Positions 8,339-16,093 of a stretch of 25,184 nt of DNA are shown piece by piece. The translations under genes were made by a program, and so were the position numbers. The stretch comes from Candidatus Neomicrothrix sp. UBA6944. Lineage in GTDB: Bacteria > Actinomycetota > Acidimicrobiia > Acidimicrobiales > Poriferisodalaceae. Positions within the stretch are counted from its first letter, which is position 1; the number at the start of each line of letters is the position of its first letter. The stretch is from positions 89,555 to 114,738 of the forward strand of contig DJZU01000059.1 of assembly GCA_002448715.1 (NCBI GenBank), read 5' to 3'. The notes under the pieces were generated by a model, which saw only the letters and a program-made list of their open reading frames with translations, did no database searches and was not told the origin of the DNA.

Positions 8339-9690
8339 CGACGCCACGCTCCCGGTATAGGTTGAGCTAAACCGAGGTGATCTCTCAAGGTATTACCCGC
8401 ATATTCAGTGCGGAAAAGCCCTCGTCGTTGGAGTTCCGGCACAACCAGATCGACGAAATCTTCGAAAGCGCCAGGCATGTGGGTGCCCGCAATCACAAAA
8501 CCATCACAGGCGGGAGTGGTGAACCATTCCTCAAAATAGTCAGCTAACTCGGTTGGGCCCCCCACCACCGGATGAGCCAATCGACCCCGGCCCGATACAT
8601 CAACGAAATCTCTAAGAGTGGGGGTGTTGTTTCCGGTGACCTCAATTACCTGATTTCGAATTCCTTGGATCCCCGTCATGGCAGCTACGTCTTCTGCCGA
8701 TAGTGGCTCGTCAAGTTCTTTGCCAGAAAAGTCGAAGTTCAAGCCCTCCGAAAGCAAAGAAAGGTCATCAATAAGGTTGGGAAGTTGATCGTAAGCCGCC
8801 CGCTTGTCCTCCGCTTCTGACATAGTTCGACCAACCACAGGAAAAGTAAGGTTCGCGATTTTTACTCCGTGCGGGTCCCGACCCGCCGCTTCTACCGCCG
8901 CTTTAACCTTGACGTAGTTTTCGCTTGCGCGTGAAAGGTTGGGGTTGGACATAAAGAGAAGTTCACCCCATCTGGCTGCGAACTCAACCCCGCGACCGCT
9001 TTGGCCCGCTTGGATAACGACTGGATGACCTTGAGGCGTTCGCGGCACCGTAAATGGGCCCCGCGAGCTGTAGTGATTCCCAGCATGGTCCAAGCGGTGA
9101 ACTTTGTCTCCTATCGCGTACACACCTGTTGTTCGGTCAGCAACAACAGCGTCTGCTTCCCAGGTGTCCCAATGCCCATGCACGACTTCCATAAATTCGT
9201 CTGCCCGGTCATACCGAACGTCATGAGCCGGAGCTTCAGGCAAACCCATATTCAGCGCTTCGTTATCGTTGACCGAAGTAACTACATTCCAGGCTGCTCG
9301 CCCACCGGTCATATGGTCAAGCGTCGCGAACACTCGCGCTATATGAAATGGCGGGAAATAGGTAGTTGAGTAGGTAGCTCCTAACCCCAATTTCTGGGTG
9401 GCCATTCCCATCGTGGTCAACACAGTCACCGCATCTAACTTCACGCACCTAATTCCGTGTTCGACTGTATGACGATGATCCCCACCGTACATGTCAGGCA
9501 TTGCCAAACGATCGTCGAAGAAACCCAAGTCAAAAAGCCCTCGTTCTAGGACCTTTGCTATGTGCTGATAGAAACCAGCATCGGTCACGTCGTGTCGCGC
9601 TTCAGGGTGACGCCAGGCAGCAGGAATCGTGGTGCAATTCTGTGCTTGAAGAAATCCGATTAACGCTATCTGGCGCGGCGGTGAGTTCAC
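8335..9690 (-). CDS. NtaA/SnaA/DszA-family flavin-dependent monooxygenase
   Basis: The protein has 451 residues, the normal size for the NtaA/SnaA/DszA branch of the luciferase-like monooxygenases. These use reduced FMN from a separate reductase to oxidise substrates such as nitrilotriacetate, EDTA or dibenzothiophene sulfone. Family segments include the N-terminal LIGFLQAQNCTTIPAAWRHP, DAVTVLTTMGMATQKLGLG, STTYFPPFHIARVFATLDHM, TGGRAAWNVVTS and VVIQAGQSGRGVEFAARW. The start is GTG at 9688-9690. It overlaps the TGA of the upstream YqeY-like gene in a GTGA arrangement, so translation is likely coupled. Its stop overlaps the stop region of the convergent NodB-fold gene by 4 bases. No flavin reductase gene is visible nearby. 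The class is secure and the substrate is unknown. Confidence 0.9.
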   Translation of the reverse strand: MNSPPRQIALIGFLQAQNCTTIPAAWRHPEARHDVTDAGFYQHIAKVLERGLFDLGFFDDRLAMPDMYGGDHRHTVEHGIRCVKLDAVTVLTTMGMATQKLGLGATYSTTYFPPFHIARVFATLDHMTGGRAAWNVVTSVNDNEALNMGLPEAPAHDVRYDRADEFMEVVHGHWDTWEADAVVADRTTGVYAIGDKVHRLDHAGNHYSSRGPFTVPRTPQGHPVVIQAGQSGRGVEFAARWGELLFMSNPNLSRASENYVKVKAAVEAAGRDPHGVKIANLTFPVVGRTMSEAEDKRAAYDQLPNLIDDLSLLSEGLNFDFSGKELDEPLSAEDVAAMTGIQGIRNQVIEVTGNNTPTLRDFVDVSGRGRLAHPVVGGPTELADYFEEWFTTPACDGFVIAGTHMPGAFEDFVDLVVPELQRRGLFRTEYAGNTLRDHLGLAQPIPGAWRR

Positions 9691-10136
9691 GAGAGTCGAG
9701 ATTTAACTAGTTCCGCTATGAGCCGCCCCTCTGCTTTGCCCGCTACTTCAGCGTTGATGGCTTTCATTGCTTGACCCATATCAGCCATTGTCGCGAAGCC
9801 GCCTTCAGTCAGTATCCGCTCAATAATCTCAGCTAACGCATCTGGATCTAACTGCTCAGGCAAGTAAGAGTCAAGGATTTTTAATTCTGCTCGTTCATCA
9901 GCCGCCTTTTCGGTTCTGCCACCCTGGTCGAAAGCTTCGGCGGCCTCAACTCGTCGTTTCGCCTGAGCCGCAATTACTTTCTCTACCTGCTCGTCGTCCA
10001 AGGTGGTAGCCGAAGCACCGGCAACCTCAGCTTCTTGCACTGCTGCTACGACAGACCTCAGAGTAGAGATCACCAATTTGTCTTTCGATCTCATGGCCGC
10101 TGTGAGGTCGGCGCGAATTTGCTCTAACAGGCCCAT
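9687..10136 (-). CDS. yqeY: GatB/YqeY family protein
   Basis: This 149-residue protein matches the YqeY family in length and pattern: LLEQIRADLTAAMRSKDK at the N terminus, LRSVVAAVQEAEV, and a C-terminal region with MGQAMKAINAEVAGKAEGRL. YqeY resembles the tail domain of GatB, the amidotransferase subunit for Gln-tRNA(Gln)/Asn-tRNA(Asn) formation, and is thought to interact with tRNA, though its free-standing role is not settled. ATG 10134-10136 lies inside the end of the upstream dioxygenase gene (13-base overlap), and its TGA overlaps the GTG of the monooxygenase gene. A housekeeping gene is thus sandwiched between two catabolic oxygenases in one apparent operon. Confidence 0.9.
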   Translation of the reverse strand: MGLLEQIRADLTAAMRSKDKLVISTLRSVVAAVQEAEVAGASATTLDDEQVEKVIAAQAKRRVEAAEAFDQGGRTEKAADERAELKILDSYLPEQLDPDALAEIIERILTEGGFATMADMGQAMKAINAEVAGKAEGRLIAELVKSRLS

Positions 10137-11041
10137 GTGCCTGTGGGATGTCGTTCAACGAGATCAGAAGGGATTGCGTCGCTTTGATGGTTGATCGCTA
10201 ATTCAGTAGAGGGCTCTCCCGCAATTCTCGTGTGCCACATGCGGCGCGGTTCGGTCATATCAAACGGTGTGCCTCGATGTTGCAACCTTCGGTTATCCCA
10301 CAGAACGGCATCACCTACGCTCCACTTATGGTGATAAGTCCGGGGAGCCTGGCAGGCCCAATCGTTCAAGTCGTCCAGCAGTTTCGTGGATTCCTCCTGA
10401 TCCATCCCAACGATGTCGTGAGCGTGACGCCCAATCAACAGATTGGGTCGGCCGGTAACGGGGTGAACCTTAACGAGAGGACGCAGTGAGACTTCCATAT
10501 CGTGATAGCCGTAAAGGTTGTAGGTGCCATCGTCGTTTGCTTCATCGGGCAAGTTTCCGGCTCGACCTTGGCTGTAATACAAAGAGTGGTACGCACTGAG
10601 ATTCGAAATTCGATCGCGAGTTTCAGGGTCAAGTTCGTCGTATGCGGCCCTCATGTCTGCCCATCCGGTGGCTGCACCACTGGAAGGCACAATTTCCGCG
10701 GTGAATACGGCGCCTTTGGCCTGCACCGGCATGTAGGTGCTGTCATGGTGCCACCCCTCATTGCCGCGAAGCGACTTCACCACTTCGTCACCATCCTGAT
10801 GGTGAACTTTGCCGTCTTTGCCAATGTTGGAAAGAGCTGCTCGCGGGAATTCCAGATCGCCGAAACTTTTCGCAAAGTTATCTTGGCCTTCGGGACTCAA
10901 AAACGCTTCGGGGAAAATAAGTAATGCCCGCTCTATCCAAAGCTCATATAGATCATTCCACTCTGCGTCGCTAAGAGTTTCAAGGTCAAGGTCCGTGACC
11001 ACTGAACCAAAGGTGACCCCTTCGAGATGCTCAACTTTCAT
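10124..11041 (-). CDS. TauD/TfdA family Fe(II)/2-oxoglutarate dioxygenase
   Basis: This 305-residue protein has the iron-binding facial triad of the TauD/TfdA family: HxD in GWHHDSTYMP (H98, D100) and the distal His in DNRRLQHRGTPFD (H255). The 2-oxoglutarate-binding arginine follows in EPRRMWHTRIAG (R266/R267 or R272). Such enzymes couple decarboxylation of 2-oxoglutarate to hydroxylation of substrates such as taurine, alkyl sulfates or aryloxyacetates, often releasing sulfite or an aldehyde. The gene appears first in a three-gene unit with yqeY and an NtaA-type monooxygenase, which hints at use of an organosulfur or amine-carboxylate substrate. That is inference. The ATG at 11039-11041 has AAGGA about 11 bases upstream, a weak ribosome site. 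Confidence 0.9.
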   Translation of the reverse strand: MKVEHLEGVTFGSVVTDLDLETLSDAEWNDLYELWIERALLIFPEAFLSPEGQDNFAKSFGDLEFPRAALSNIGKDGKVHHQDGDEVVKSLRGNEGWHHDSTYMPVQAKGAVFTAEIVPSSGAATGWADMRAAYDELDPETRDRISNLSAYHSLYYSQGRAGNLPDEANDDGTYNLYGYHDMEVSLRPLVKVHPVTGRPNLLIGRHAHDIVGMDQEESTKLLDDLNDWACQAPRTYHHKWSVGDAVLWDNRRLQHRGTPFDMTEPRRMWHTRIAGEPSTELAINHQSDAIPSDLVERHPTGTWAC

Positions 11042-11066
11042 AGTCTCACGTGTCCTTATGCCGAGG

Positions 11067-11092
11067 CTTACGTAAATCGTAGCGACCGTAAG
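11067..11092. repeat. Inverted repeat in divergent promoter region
   Basis: CTTACG (11067-11072) and CGTAAG (11087-11092) form a 6-bp inverted repeat, 14 bases apart. They lie between the dioxygenase operon (-) and the small gene at 11189 (+). It could be a regulator site, but no known operator consensus was recognised. Confidence 0.25.
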
Positions 11093-11188
11093 GCAAGCAT
11101 TGCTGCGCTTCGCCTCTACTTCGCGACTGGGAGTTGAAGAATCGCCTAACGGCTAGTGTTTGCCGGACCTGCAGAAAGGCCCATTTCG

Positions 11189-11479
11189 ATGATTTTTCAT
11201 ATCACCCATCATCACGACGAAAAAACTTGCCCGGCTCACGATCCAGAAACGGTCGCTGCGACCTTCGCTCAAATATTGCCTGCGTTACAAGAAGAGGGAG
11301 TGACTGTTCACGGCGCTTGGGTTGACCCTCCCGGACACGACTTTTTCTTTGTGGTGGAAACAGATAGCTATGACGCTCTAGTAAACGGACTTATGCCTGC
11401 AGTTCCGCATGGGACCGCCGCAATCCAGCCCGTTGATGATCTGAAAGCTCGGATGGAAAAGCATCTGGCTGACGGTTGA
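11189..11479 (+). CDS. Small uncharacterised protein, probably ferredoxin-like alpha/beta fold
   Basis: This is a protein of about 96 residues. The start is placed at ATG 11189 because AGAAAGG lies 9 bases upstream (11173-11179). A longer frame from 11156 would add a segment without similarity features. The sequence runs strand (MIFHITHHH), helix (PETVAATFAQILPALQEEG), strand (VTVHGAWVDPPGH), strand (DFFFVVETDS), helix (YDALVNGL) and a C-terminal helix. This is the order of small ferredoxin-like barrel proteins. The N-terminal H-x-HHH-x4-C cluster could bind metal. It diverges from the dioxygenase operon. No function is recognised. Confidence 0.68.
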   Translation: MIFHITHHHDEKTCPAHDPETVAATFAQILPALQEEGVTVHGAWVDPPGHDFFFVVETDSYDALVNGLMPAVPHGTAAIQPVDDLKARMEKHLADG

Positions 11480-11542
11480 TTGAAGTGAAAACTCCCGGAT
11501 CAGCTGCAGTAATCGCCAACGGTACGATTAGAAGAGGGCCAC

Positions 11543-12295
11543 ATGGGCAACGAAGTTAGCTTCGACTCTTTGTTACGTGATCGTTTAAGTGGCAACCTGC
11601 AAAAACATCAGTTACGTGAGCACCAAGATAAGCGTCTCACCCAAGCAGCAGTGTGCGTAGTTGTTCTTGATAGTGATGCGACTCTTCACGGTGAGGACCC
11701 ATTGTCGGAAACCGCTACGGCTGCTGATCGGAAACAGCTGCTAGCTGATATCCCAGGGCTACCAACTGATAATGATCTATCTGGAACGGTTGAGGGAACA
11801 GCGGGCGGAGCAGCAGTTCTGTTGACACGAAGAACGTCGAAACTCAAAGATCATCCTGGACAGTGGGCGTTACCTGGAGGGCGGGTCGATGCAGACGAAT
11901 CAGCTTTTGAAGCAGCTGTTCGCGAAGCCGAAGAAGAGGTGGGACTGCGTCTATCTTCTGAGAACCTTCTAGGACGCTTGGATGATTACCCGACACGTTC
12001 TGGCTACGTGATTAGTCCCTTCGTATTTTGGGTAGGCGGCGATCTTGAACCGATAGCAAACCCCAACGAGGTGGCATCAATCCATCGGATTTCGATTCGA
12101 GAACTCACGAGGTCTGATTCTCCTCGGTTTGTTTCGATTCCTGAAAGCAATCGTCCGGTAGTGCAACTCCCAATTGGCGGTGATCTGATTCACGCCCCTA
12201 CCGGAGCTGTTTTATACCAATTTCGAGCTGTTGCATTTGACGGCGACAACGTGAGGGTCGATGAGCTTGAACAACCTGTCTTTGCTTGGCGATAG
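11543..12295 (+). CDS. NUDIX hydrolase, CoA-diphosphatase (NudL)-like
   Basis: This 250-residue protein has a complete Nudix box at G113-L135: G-x5-E119, then R127-E128-A-E-E131-E132-V-G134-L. The preceding LLTRRTSKLKDHPGQWALPGG (about 93-113) resembles the UPF0035 motif of coenzyme A diphosphatases, with Ala-Leu where Phe is common, so NudL-like hydrolysis of CoA or acyl-CoA is plausible. That would fit the CoA-rich neighbourhood. Alternatives are (d)NTP or ADP-ribose hydrolysis. The N-terminal 85 residues, including a stretch rich in Asp/Thr (about 44-85), form an insertion relative to compact NudL proteins. ATG 11543 is preceded by GAAGAGGG, and a TACGAT -10-like box is at 11523-11528. Confidence 0.85.
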   Translation: MGNEVSFDSLLRDRLSGNLQKHQLREHQDKRLTQAAVCVVVLDSDATLHGEDPLSETATAADRKQLLADIPGLPTDNDLSGTVEGTAGGAAVLLTRRTSKLKDHPGQWALPGGRVDADESAFEAAVREAEEEVGLRLSSENLLGRLDDYPTRSGYVISPFVFWVGGDLEPIANPNEVASIHRISIRELTRSDSPRFVSIPESNRPVVQLPIGGDLIHAPTGAVLYQFRAVAFDGDNVRVDELEQPVFAWR

Positions 12296-12408
12296 CACAG
12301 GGGTTAAGCAGTTAGCCGTGCACCGATATTGATGAATCAGGGTTTATGGTTCGCGTCCGACGGAAATTACCCATGTCGATAGACAACGAAGTGTGAGGGC
12401 CTGCGTTT

Positions 12409-13692
12409 TTAACCGATGCGCAGTGGTTTACCTATGTTTCCGCTAAGCACTTCCGGCTCTGTATTAGTGATATGAACATCGTCTTCAATACGGATGCCAC
12501 CAAACCCTCGTAGGGCGTCTACCTCTGACCAAACAACCTCGTGTGTGAATTGGTCCCGCAGGGCGGGGTCTCCGAGAAGTGCATCGATGAAATACACCCC
12601 TGGTTCCACGCTTGTGATCATTCCTGCTTCGAGCGTTCGATCCGTTCGAAGATATCTTGACTGTGGATGAGAACTTGGCTCACGCCCAGAGGGGTATCCC
12701 CCTGCGTCGTGGACGGTGAGACCAATGAGATGGCCCAAACCGTGGGGGTAGAACAAAGCAACGGCTCCTGAAGCGACCAACTCGTCGACTTCACCCCGCA
12801 GCAAACCGAGTTCCAACAAACCCGAGCCGATCACTCGTGCGGAATCCAGATGAATTTCGCGCCATTCCTGACCAGGTCGACAGCGGTCAATCGCTAGTTC
12901 CTGTGCACTTAGAATGACTTGCCACAGGAAGGTTTGAACATCTGAGGGTTCTGCGCCCACCACCATCGTCCGGGTGACGTCGCTGGCGTATCCCGAGAAC
13001 TCTCCGCCCGCGTCGATAAGAAGAAGCTCACCCTCTTCGATGACTCGAGTGCTGGGGTTGAGACTGTCGTCTTGACCGTAAAAGTAATGGAGGAAGGCAC
13101 CATTCGGTCCGCTGGCAACGATGCTGGGGTAGGCGGTTCTCACGGCACCGGCACGGAAAAATTCTGCTTCCATACCAACTTGAACTTCGCGTTCTGTCAT
13201 TCCGGCGGATGCTGTGTTGTACACCCAATCGAAACCAGCTTTGCTTGTTACCGCCGCTGACCGTAAAGCGGCTAGCTCCATTTCGTCTTTACGTATTCGC
13301 TCTTCGCCTATCCCAGCTTGAATTTCTATGTTGTCTTTCGCTTCAATTATTTGCCGCCCATCTCTTGCTTTAAGCCAGCCTTCTAGTTGCTCAAGTGGCT
13401 GCCCTATCGGATCGGCGGGTTGGTGCCATACCTGGTCATCGACACTCGATCGCGGCCCGAATAACTCCCAATGCTTTTGTTTGGCGTCAAAGACGAGAAC
13501 TGCGTCTGGGATGCCCCGCCCAGTGAGATAGGCAAAGTCTGGGTGAGGGTGGAACGAATGTTCCATGTCGCTGCCCGCCATTGGTAACACTGATCCCGAC
13601 CGGACTAACACAATTTCGTTGTCAAGATTCCATCGACGTGTAACTCGGTCTCGGCGTTTCGAAACTAACTTGTCGCTGTCCGGGTTTGGCAT
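12409..13692 (-). CDS. pepP: Xaa-Pro aminopeptidase (M24B, aminopeptidase P-like)
   Basis: This 427-residue protein has an N-terminal AMP_N domain (about 10-130, with HPHPDFAYLTG) and a C-terminal pita-bread domain. All five metal ligands of aminopeptidase P are present: D227 and D238 (LIDAGG...ASDVTRTM, 11 residues apart as in E. coli PepP), H321 (HGLGHLIGLTVHD), E363 (SVEPGVYF) and E403 (IRIEDD). These enzymes bind two Mn(II) ions in the cytosol and release N-terminal residues preceding proline. Prolidase activity is an alternative, but the AMP_N domain and length favour aminopeptidase P. The ATG at 13690-13692 has no ribosome site. A TAGATT box ends 6 bases before it, so the mRNA is probably leaderless. 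Confidence 0.92.
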   Translation of the reverse strand: MPNPDSDKLVSKRRDRVTRRWNLDNEIVLVRSGSVLPMAGSDMEHSFHPHPDFAYLTGRGIPDAVLVFDAKQKHWELFGPRSSVDDQVWHQPADPIGQPLEQLEGWLKARDGRQIIEAKDNIEIQAGIGEERIRKDEMELAALRSAAVTSKAGFDWVYNTASAGMTEREVQVGMEAEFFRAGAVRTAYPSIVASGPNGAFLHYFYGQDDSLNPSTRVIEEGELLLIDAGGEFSGYASDVTRTMVVGAEPSDVQTFLWQVILSAQELAIDRCRPGQEWREIHLDSARVIGSGLLELGLLRGEVDELVASGAVALFYPHGLGHLIGLTVHDAGGYPSGREPSSHPQSRYLRTDRTLEAGMITSVEPGVYFIDALLGDPALRDQFTHEVVWSEVDALRGFGGIRIEDDVHITNTEPEVLSGNIGKPLRIG

Positions 13693-13698
13693 AAGAGA

Positions 13699-13704
13699 AA
13701 TCTA
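13699..13704 (-). promoter_or_regulatory. Putative -10 box of a leaderless promoter (pepP-like gene)
   Basis: On the minus strand TAGATT, then TCTCTT, then ATG. This is the TAnnnT-N6-start pattern, with no Shine-Dalgarno sequence. The opposite strand must also hold the promoter of the epimerase gene at 13748 in this 55-base gap. Confidence 0.5.
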
Positions 13705-13747
13705 CTCCCGGTCAGCACCATTTGGCGCTTCGTGTAATTGTGGGGCT

Positions 13748-14680
13748 ATGACTACTTTGATTACGGGAGGCACAGGCTTCATAGGAGCCGAAATAGCTCG
13801 AATGCTTGTGGGGCAAGGTGAAGATGTTCACGTCGCTCATCGCTCGGGAAATCTAGGGCGCTTAGAAGGTATTGCTGACCAGGTCCAGCTCCACCAGTTT
13901 GATCTGTCGGTGGCGGGAAGCGCTTCGGCCTTACTTTCCAAGGTCGCCCCAAAAAGGCTCTTTCATTTCGGGGCCATTCTCACTGCTCCAGGGGAGGAAG
14001 ACCCTCAAGCATTACTCCAAGCAAACGCCGCTGGCTTCATAGAAACCATTGAAGCAGCACGCACCGCGGGAACTGAACAAATGATTTTTGCCAGTTCAAT
14101 CGGCACCTACGGTCGAGATACCGGCGGGGGAATCATTAACGATCTGACATTGCAAAGACCGCACTCGGTTTATGGAGTCTCGAAGGTATTAGGCGAAAAT
14201 CTTGGAGCCTATTACCGCCATAAATATGGTTTGGATTTTCGCGGCTTGCGATATCCCTCGATTGTCGGGCCGGGCGTCACCACTTGGAGCGTGGCGCAAT
14301 ACACCAGTTGGATCATCGAAAAACCCGCTCTGGGTGAGCCGTTCGAGGTTTGGGTGCCTCCAGAAGCTGTTGTGGCGATTTTGCATTATCAAGACGCTGC
14401 GCGTGCAGCCATCGAATTATCGGATGCACCCATTGAGGACATCAAGTCTATTAACTATCTCGTAGATGGAATTCAACCCACCCCAAACGCAGGTGAGCTA
14501 GCCGACGTTGTCCGCTCTCGACTTCCGGGAGCAGAAATTAGCTTCACTACCCCCAAGGACACTCCAGCAGGGTCGGTTCGTATCGATGACAGCGCTGCAC
14601 GTCAAGAGTGGGACTGGGAGCCAAAATTCGATACTGAAGGCATGGTCGACGCGGTCATCGCGGAGGTGGCGGGAAATTGA
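13748..14680 (+). CDS. NAD(P)-dependent epimerase/dehydratase (extended SDR)
   Basis: The 310-residue extended SDR begins MTTLITGGTGFIGAEI, with the dinucleotide motif GGTGFIG at 7-13. It continues with a serine-containing MIFASSIGTYG strand and the YGVSK catalytic Tyr/Lys motif. The N terminus of the Rossmann fold fixes the start at ATG 13748. A longer frame from 13565 would overlap the pepP-like gene antisense and adds 61 residues with no family match. The later SIVGPGVTTWSVAQY and QDAARAAIEL segments are typical of the substrate-binding half. Substrates range from nucleotide sugars to small ketones and cannot be told here. The gene diverges from the aminopeptidase gene. TGTAAT at 13733-13738 is a possible -10 box. 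Confidence 0.85.
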   Translation: MTTLITGGTGFIGAEIARMLVGQGEDVHVAHRSGNLGRLEGIADQVQLHQFDLSVAGSASALLSKVAPKRLFHFGAILTAPGEEDPQALLQANAAGFIETIEAARTAGTEQMIFASSIGTYGRDTGGGIINDLTLQRPHSVYGVSKVLGENLGAYYRHKYGLDFRGLRYPSIVGPGVTTWSVAQYTSWIIEKPALGEPFEVWVPPEAVVAILHYQDAARAAIELSDAPIEDIKSINYLVDGIQPTPNAGELADVVRSRLPGAEISFTTPKDTPAGSVRIDDSAARQEWDWEPKFDTEGMVDAVIAEVAGN

Positions 14681-14746
14681 AGTAGTCGAATGCCACTGCG
14701 AACAAGCGCAGGGGGTTCAGGGAGTGACTTCTCATAAAATCTCAAG

Positions 14747-15019
14747 GTGTCTAGAAAGTTTTCTTTCCTCTTCTCTTTCAGGTGGTGGTTCGAAGAACGC
14801 TCAACACGCAGAATTGTCGTAGCGCAGCAACCCAATCTTCTTCTCGTTCTATGCCTTGTAGCTCTGGGCGCAGCTTGGGTTTGGTCTGACTCTTTATCTG
14901 TTGTCGTCATCAACAAAATTTGTTGGTTGACGTGGTCAGCTGATGAGTTGTTTCGAGGAGTCAACCCTTGGCGACGATTACTTGGTGTCGTCGTTGCCAT
15001 CTTCACTGTTGCGAACTGA
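14747..15019 (+). CDS. Small uncharacterised membrane protein
   Basis: This 90-residue frame starts with GTG at 14747, 66 bases after the epimerase gene on the same strand. A basic N terminus (R3, K4, R12, then EERSTRR) precedes a hydrophobic stretch LLLVLCLVALGAAWVW (about 31-46). A second hydrophobic region and a C-terminal LLGVVVAIFTVAN follow, so two or three membrane segments are likely, with the basic N terminus probably cytoplasmic. The DELFRGVNPWRRLLG segment (about 66-80) reads like a conserved actinobacterial membrane-protein motif. That is a recollection of pattern and not a search result. There is no strong ribosome site. The function is unknown. Confidence 0.6.
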   Translation: MSRKFSFLFSFRWWFEERSTRRIVVAQQPNLLLVLCLVALGAAWVWSDSLSVVVINKICWLTWSADELFRGVNPWRRLLGVVVAIFTVAN

Positions 15020-15088
15020 GGCTGAAAATCCTTTGAGCGCATTCGGGCTAAAGTCCGACAATTAACAATCGCTCTTCAGGGGGAAGAC

Positions 15089-15490
15089 ATGAGCATCGAA
15101 CGCTCCGCGGAAGTTATGGCCACTTATTTGGGAGAAGTTCTCGGCAACCGGCGATTCGACCTTATTCCGAGCTTCGTTGATGAGGAAATGTTGGATCATG
15201 CGACAGGAATGCGGGGTCCTTCGGCTCTTCACGCTCATGCCACTGGCTTTTGCGAGAACATCCCCGGTGTCGAGATTGAAATTGAGAATATCACTGCAAC
15301 GGAGGACGCCGCTTTCGGGATCTGGAGCTGGACAGGTGAACCTAATCAGCCAATGGGGACCTCATCGAACGGCAATCCGATATTTCCTCAACGCGTTCTT
15401 AGCGTGTTCAGGTTGCGCGACGGAATGCTGATTGATTACGAAGCGTTCGTGGATGCTGGTCAAGTTCGCGCTCAAATTTCCGCTCCTTAA
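15089..15490 (+). CDS. SnoaL-like (NTF2-fold) protein
   Basis: This 133-residue protein has the length and pattern of SnoaL-like proteins. An N-terminal helix (AEVMATYLGEVLGNRRFDLIPSFV) precedes DEEMLDHATG and a helix-rich FCENIPGVEIEIENITA segment. Late strands FGIWSWTG, FPQRVLSVFRLRDGMLIDYEAF complete the cone. SnoaL relatives act as cyclases, hydrolases or binding proteins for small hydrophobic molecules. The acidic residues of the pocket (for example D35-H36 and the FVDAGQV end) cannot be assigned a reaction. ATG 15089 has AGGGGGA 5 bases upstream, a strong ribosome site. No partner gene is obvious. Confidence 0.75.
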   Translation: MSIERSAEVMATYLGEVLGNRRFDLIPSFVDEEMLDHATGMRGPSALHAHATGFCENIPGVEIEIENITATEDAAFGIWSWTGEPNQPMGTSSNGNPIFPQRVLSVFRLRDGMLIDYEAFVDAGQVRAQISAP

Positions 15491-15505
15491 ATTATTCGGT
15501 ATTTA

Positions 15506-15539
15506 CCCTTGTGATGACCGATGACTCGGTTACCAAGGG
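15506..15539. terminator. Long imperfect hairpin, possible terminator
   Basis: This lies 16 bases after the SnoaL-like stop. The sequence folds around a TGAC loop (15522-15525): CCGA/TCGG is the inner stem, extended by an A-T, a G-T and a T-A pair. After one mismatch two more pairs follow, then an outer stem closed by CCC/GGG, about 13 pairs with one mismatch and one bulge. No T-run follows, so it may be a Rho-dependent terminator, an mRNA-stabilising end or a structured leader. Confidence 0.4.
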
Positions 15540-15604
15540 CAGTCGATGTGTAATTTCGGTTTACACTTTCGGTCTCAGGTTTCTTATCTAAATCTCATAA
15601 AGCT

Positions 15605-15625
15605 TTCAGCTTCAGTTCAGCTTCA
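15605..15625 (+). promoter_or_regulatory. Tandem direct repeat, response-regulator-type operator candidate
   Basis: TTCAGCTTCA occurs twice, at 15605-15614 and 15616-15625, with an 11-base period. One-turn direct repeats of this kind are typical of OmpR/PhoB-class response regulators binding head to tail near the -35 region. The site lies 48 bases before the start of the exported coiled-coil protein at 15673. The identity of the regulator is unknown. Confidence 0.5.
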
Positions 15626-15672
15626 TTGGAGATGTTGTTCTCTGAACACAGACCACATCTAGGAGTTTGACC

Positions 15673-16014
15673 ATGATTCAACGACCGAAAGTCAAATGGA
15701 TAGCACCCATTGTTTTGTGCGGAGCACTGATTGCCGGAAGCTCAGTGGCGATTGCCGCCGCTACCTGGAACGATCCCGATGGCGATGCTTCAGTTGATCT
15801 TTCGTTAACAAGTAGAGCCTCAAGAGAAGATCTTGAAACGCTCAAGGCCGAAGTTAGGGCTGAGATGGAAGCTCGCAAAGCTGAGATGCAAGAACGTTTA
15901 GCTGCACGAGTTGAGTCCGGTGAAATCACTCAGGCGGAAGCGGAAGAGATTCGAGAGAAAATGGCTGAACGCAGAGCCAAACTCGAACAGCGCAAAGGCG
16001 AGATGCGCGGCTAG
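15673..16014 (+). CDS. Small exported coiled-coil protein
   Basis: This protein has 113 residues. The start is the ATG at 15673, with AGGAG (15661-15665) 7 bases upstream. A TTG two codons earlier is not preferred. Residues 1-30 form a signal peptide or membrane anchor: charged MIQRPKVK followed by WIAPIVLCGALIAGSSVAIAA. The rest is outside the hydrophobic segment and nearly all helical, with Glu/Ala/Arg/Lys heptads from about residue 50 to the end (EDLETLKAEVRAEMEARKAEM and onward), so a coiled coil. ARVESGEITQAEAEEIREKM resembles a short helical motif seen in other actinobacterial envelope proteins. The direct repeat upstream suggests control by a two-component system. A CpxP/Spy-like stress role is possible but unproven. 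Confidence 0.72.
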   Translation: MIQRPKVKWIAPIVLCGALIAGSSVAIAAATWNDPDGDASVDLSLTSRASREDLETLKAEVRAEMEARKAEMQERLAARVESGEITQAEAEEIREKMAERRAKLEQRKGEMRG

Positions 16015-16037
16015 ACAATCCGCTCTTTAGAATCGTT

Positions 16038-16073
16038 AGGCCCCGGACCCTCGATCAATTGGCGCCGGGGCTT
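16038..16073 (+). terminator. GC-rich hairpin, probable terminator
   Basis: AGGCCCCGG (16038-16046) pairs with CCGGGGCTT (16065-16073): nine pairs including one G-T, with an 18-base loop. It starts 23 bases after the stop of the exported coiled-coil gene and lies before the opposing small frame at 16094. Only short T-runs follow. It is a good candidate for a shared terminator. Confidence 0.55.
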
Positions 16074-16093
16074 GACGCTTTCACCGTGTCGTT

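Noticed and set aside
11134..11159. TTGAAG/TAGTGT promoter for the gene at 11189
   Set aside because: The spacer is only 14 bases, too short for a standard promoter, so it was not listed as a feature.
13565..13747. N-terminal extension of the epimerase
   Set aside because: It runs antisense through the start of the aminopeptidase gene, and the Rossmann fold begins cleanly at ATG 13748.
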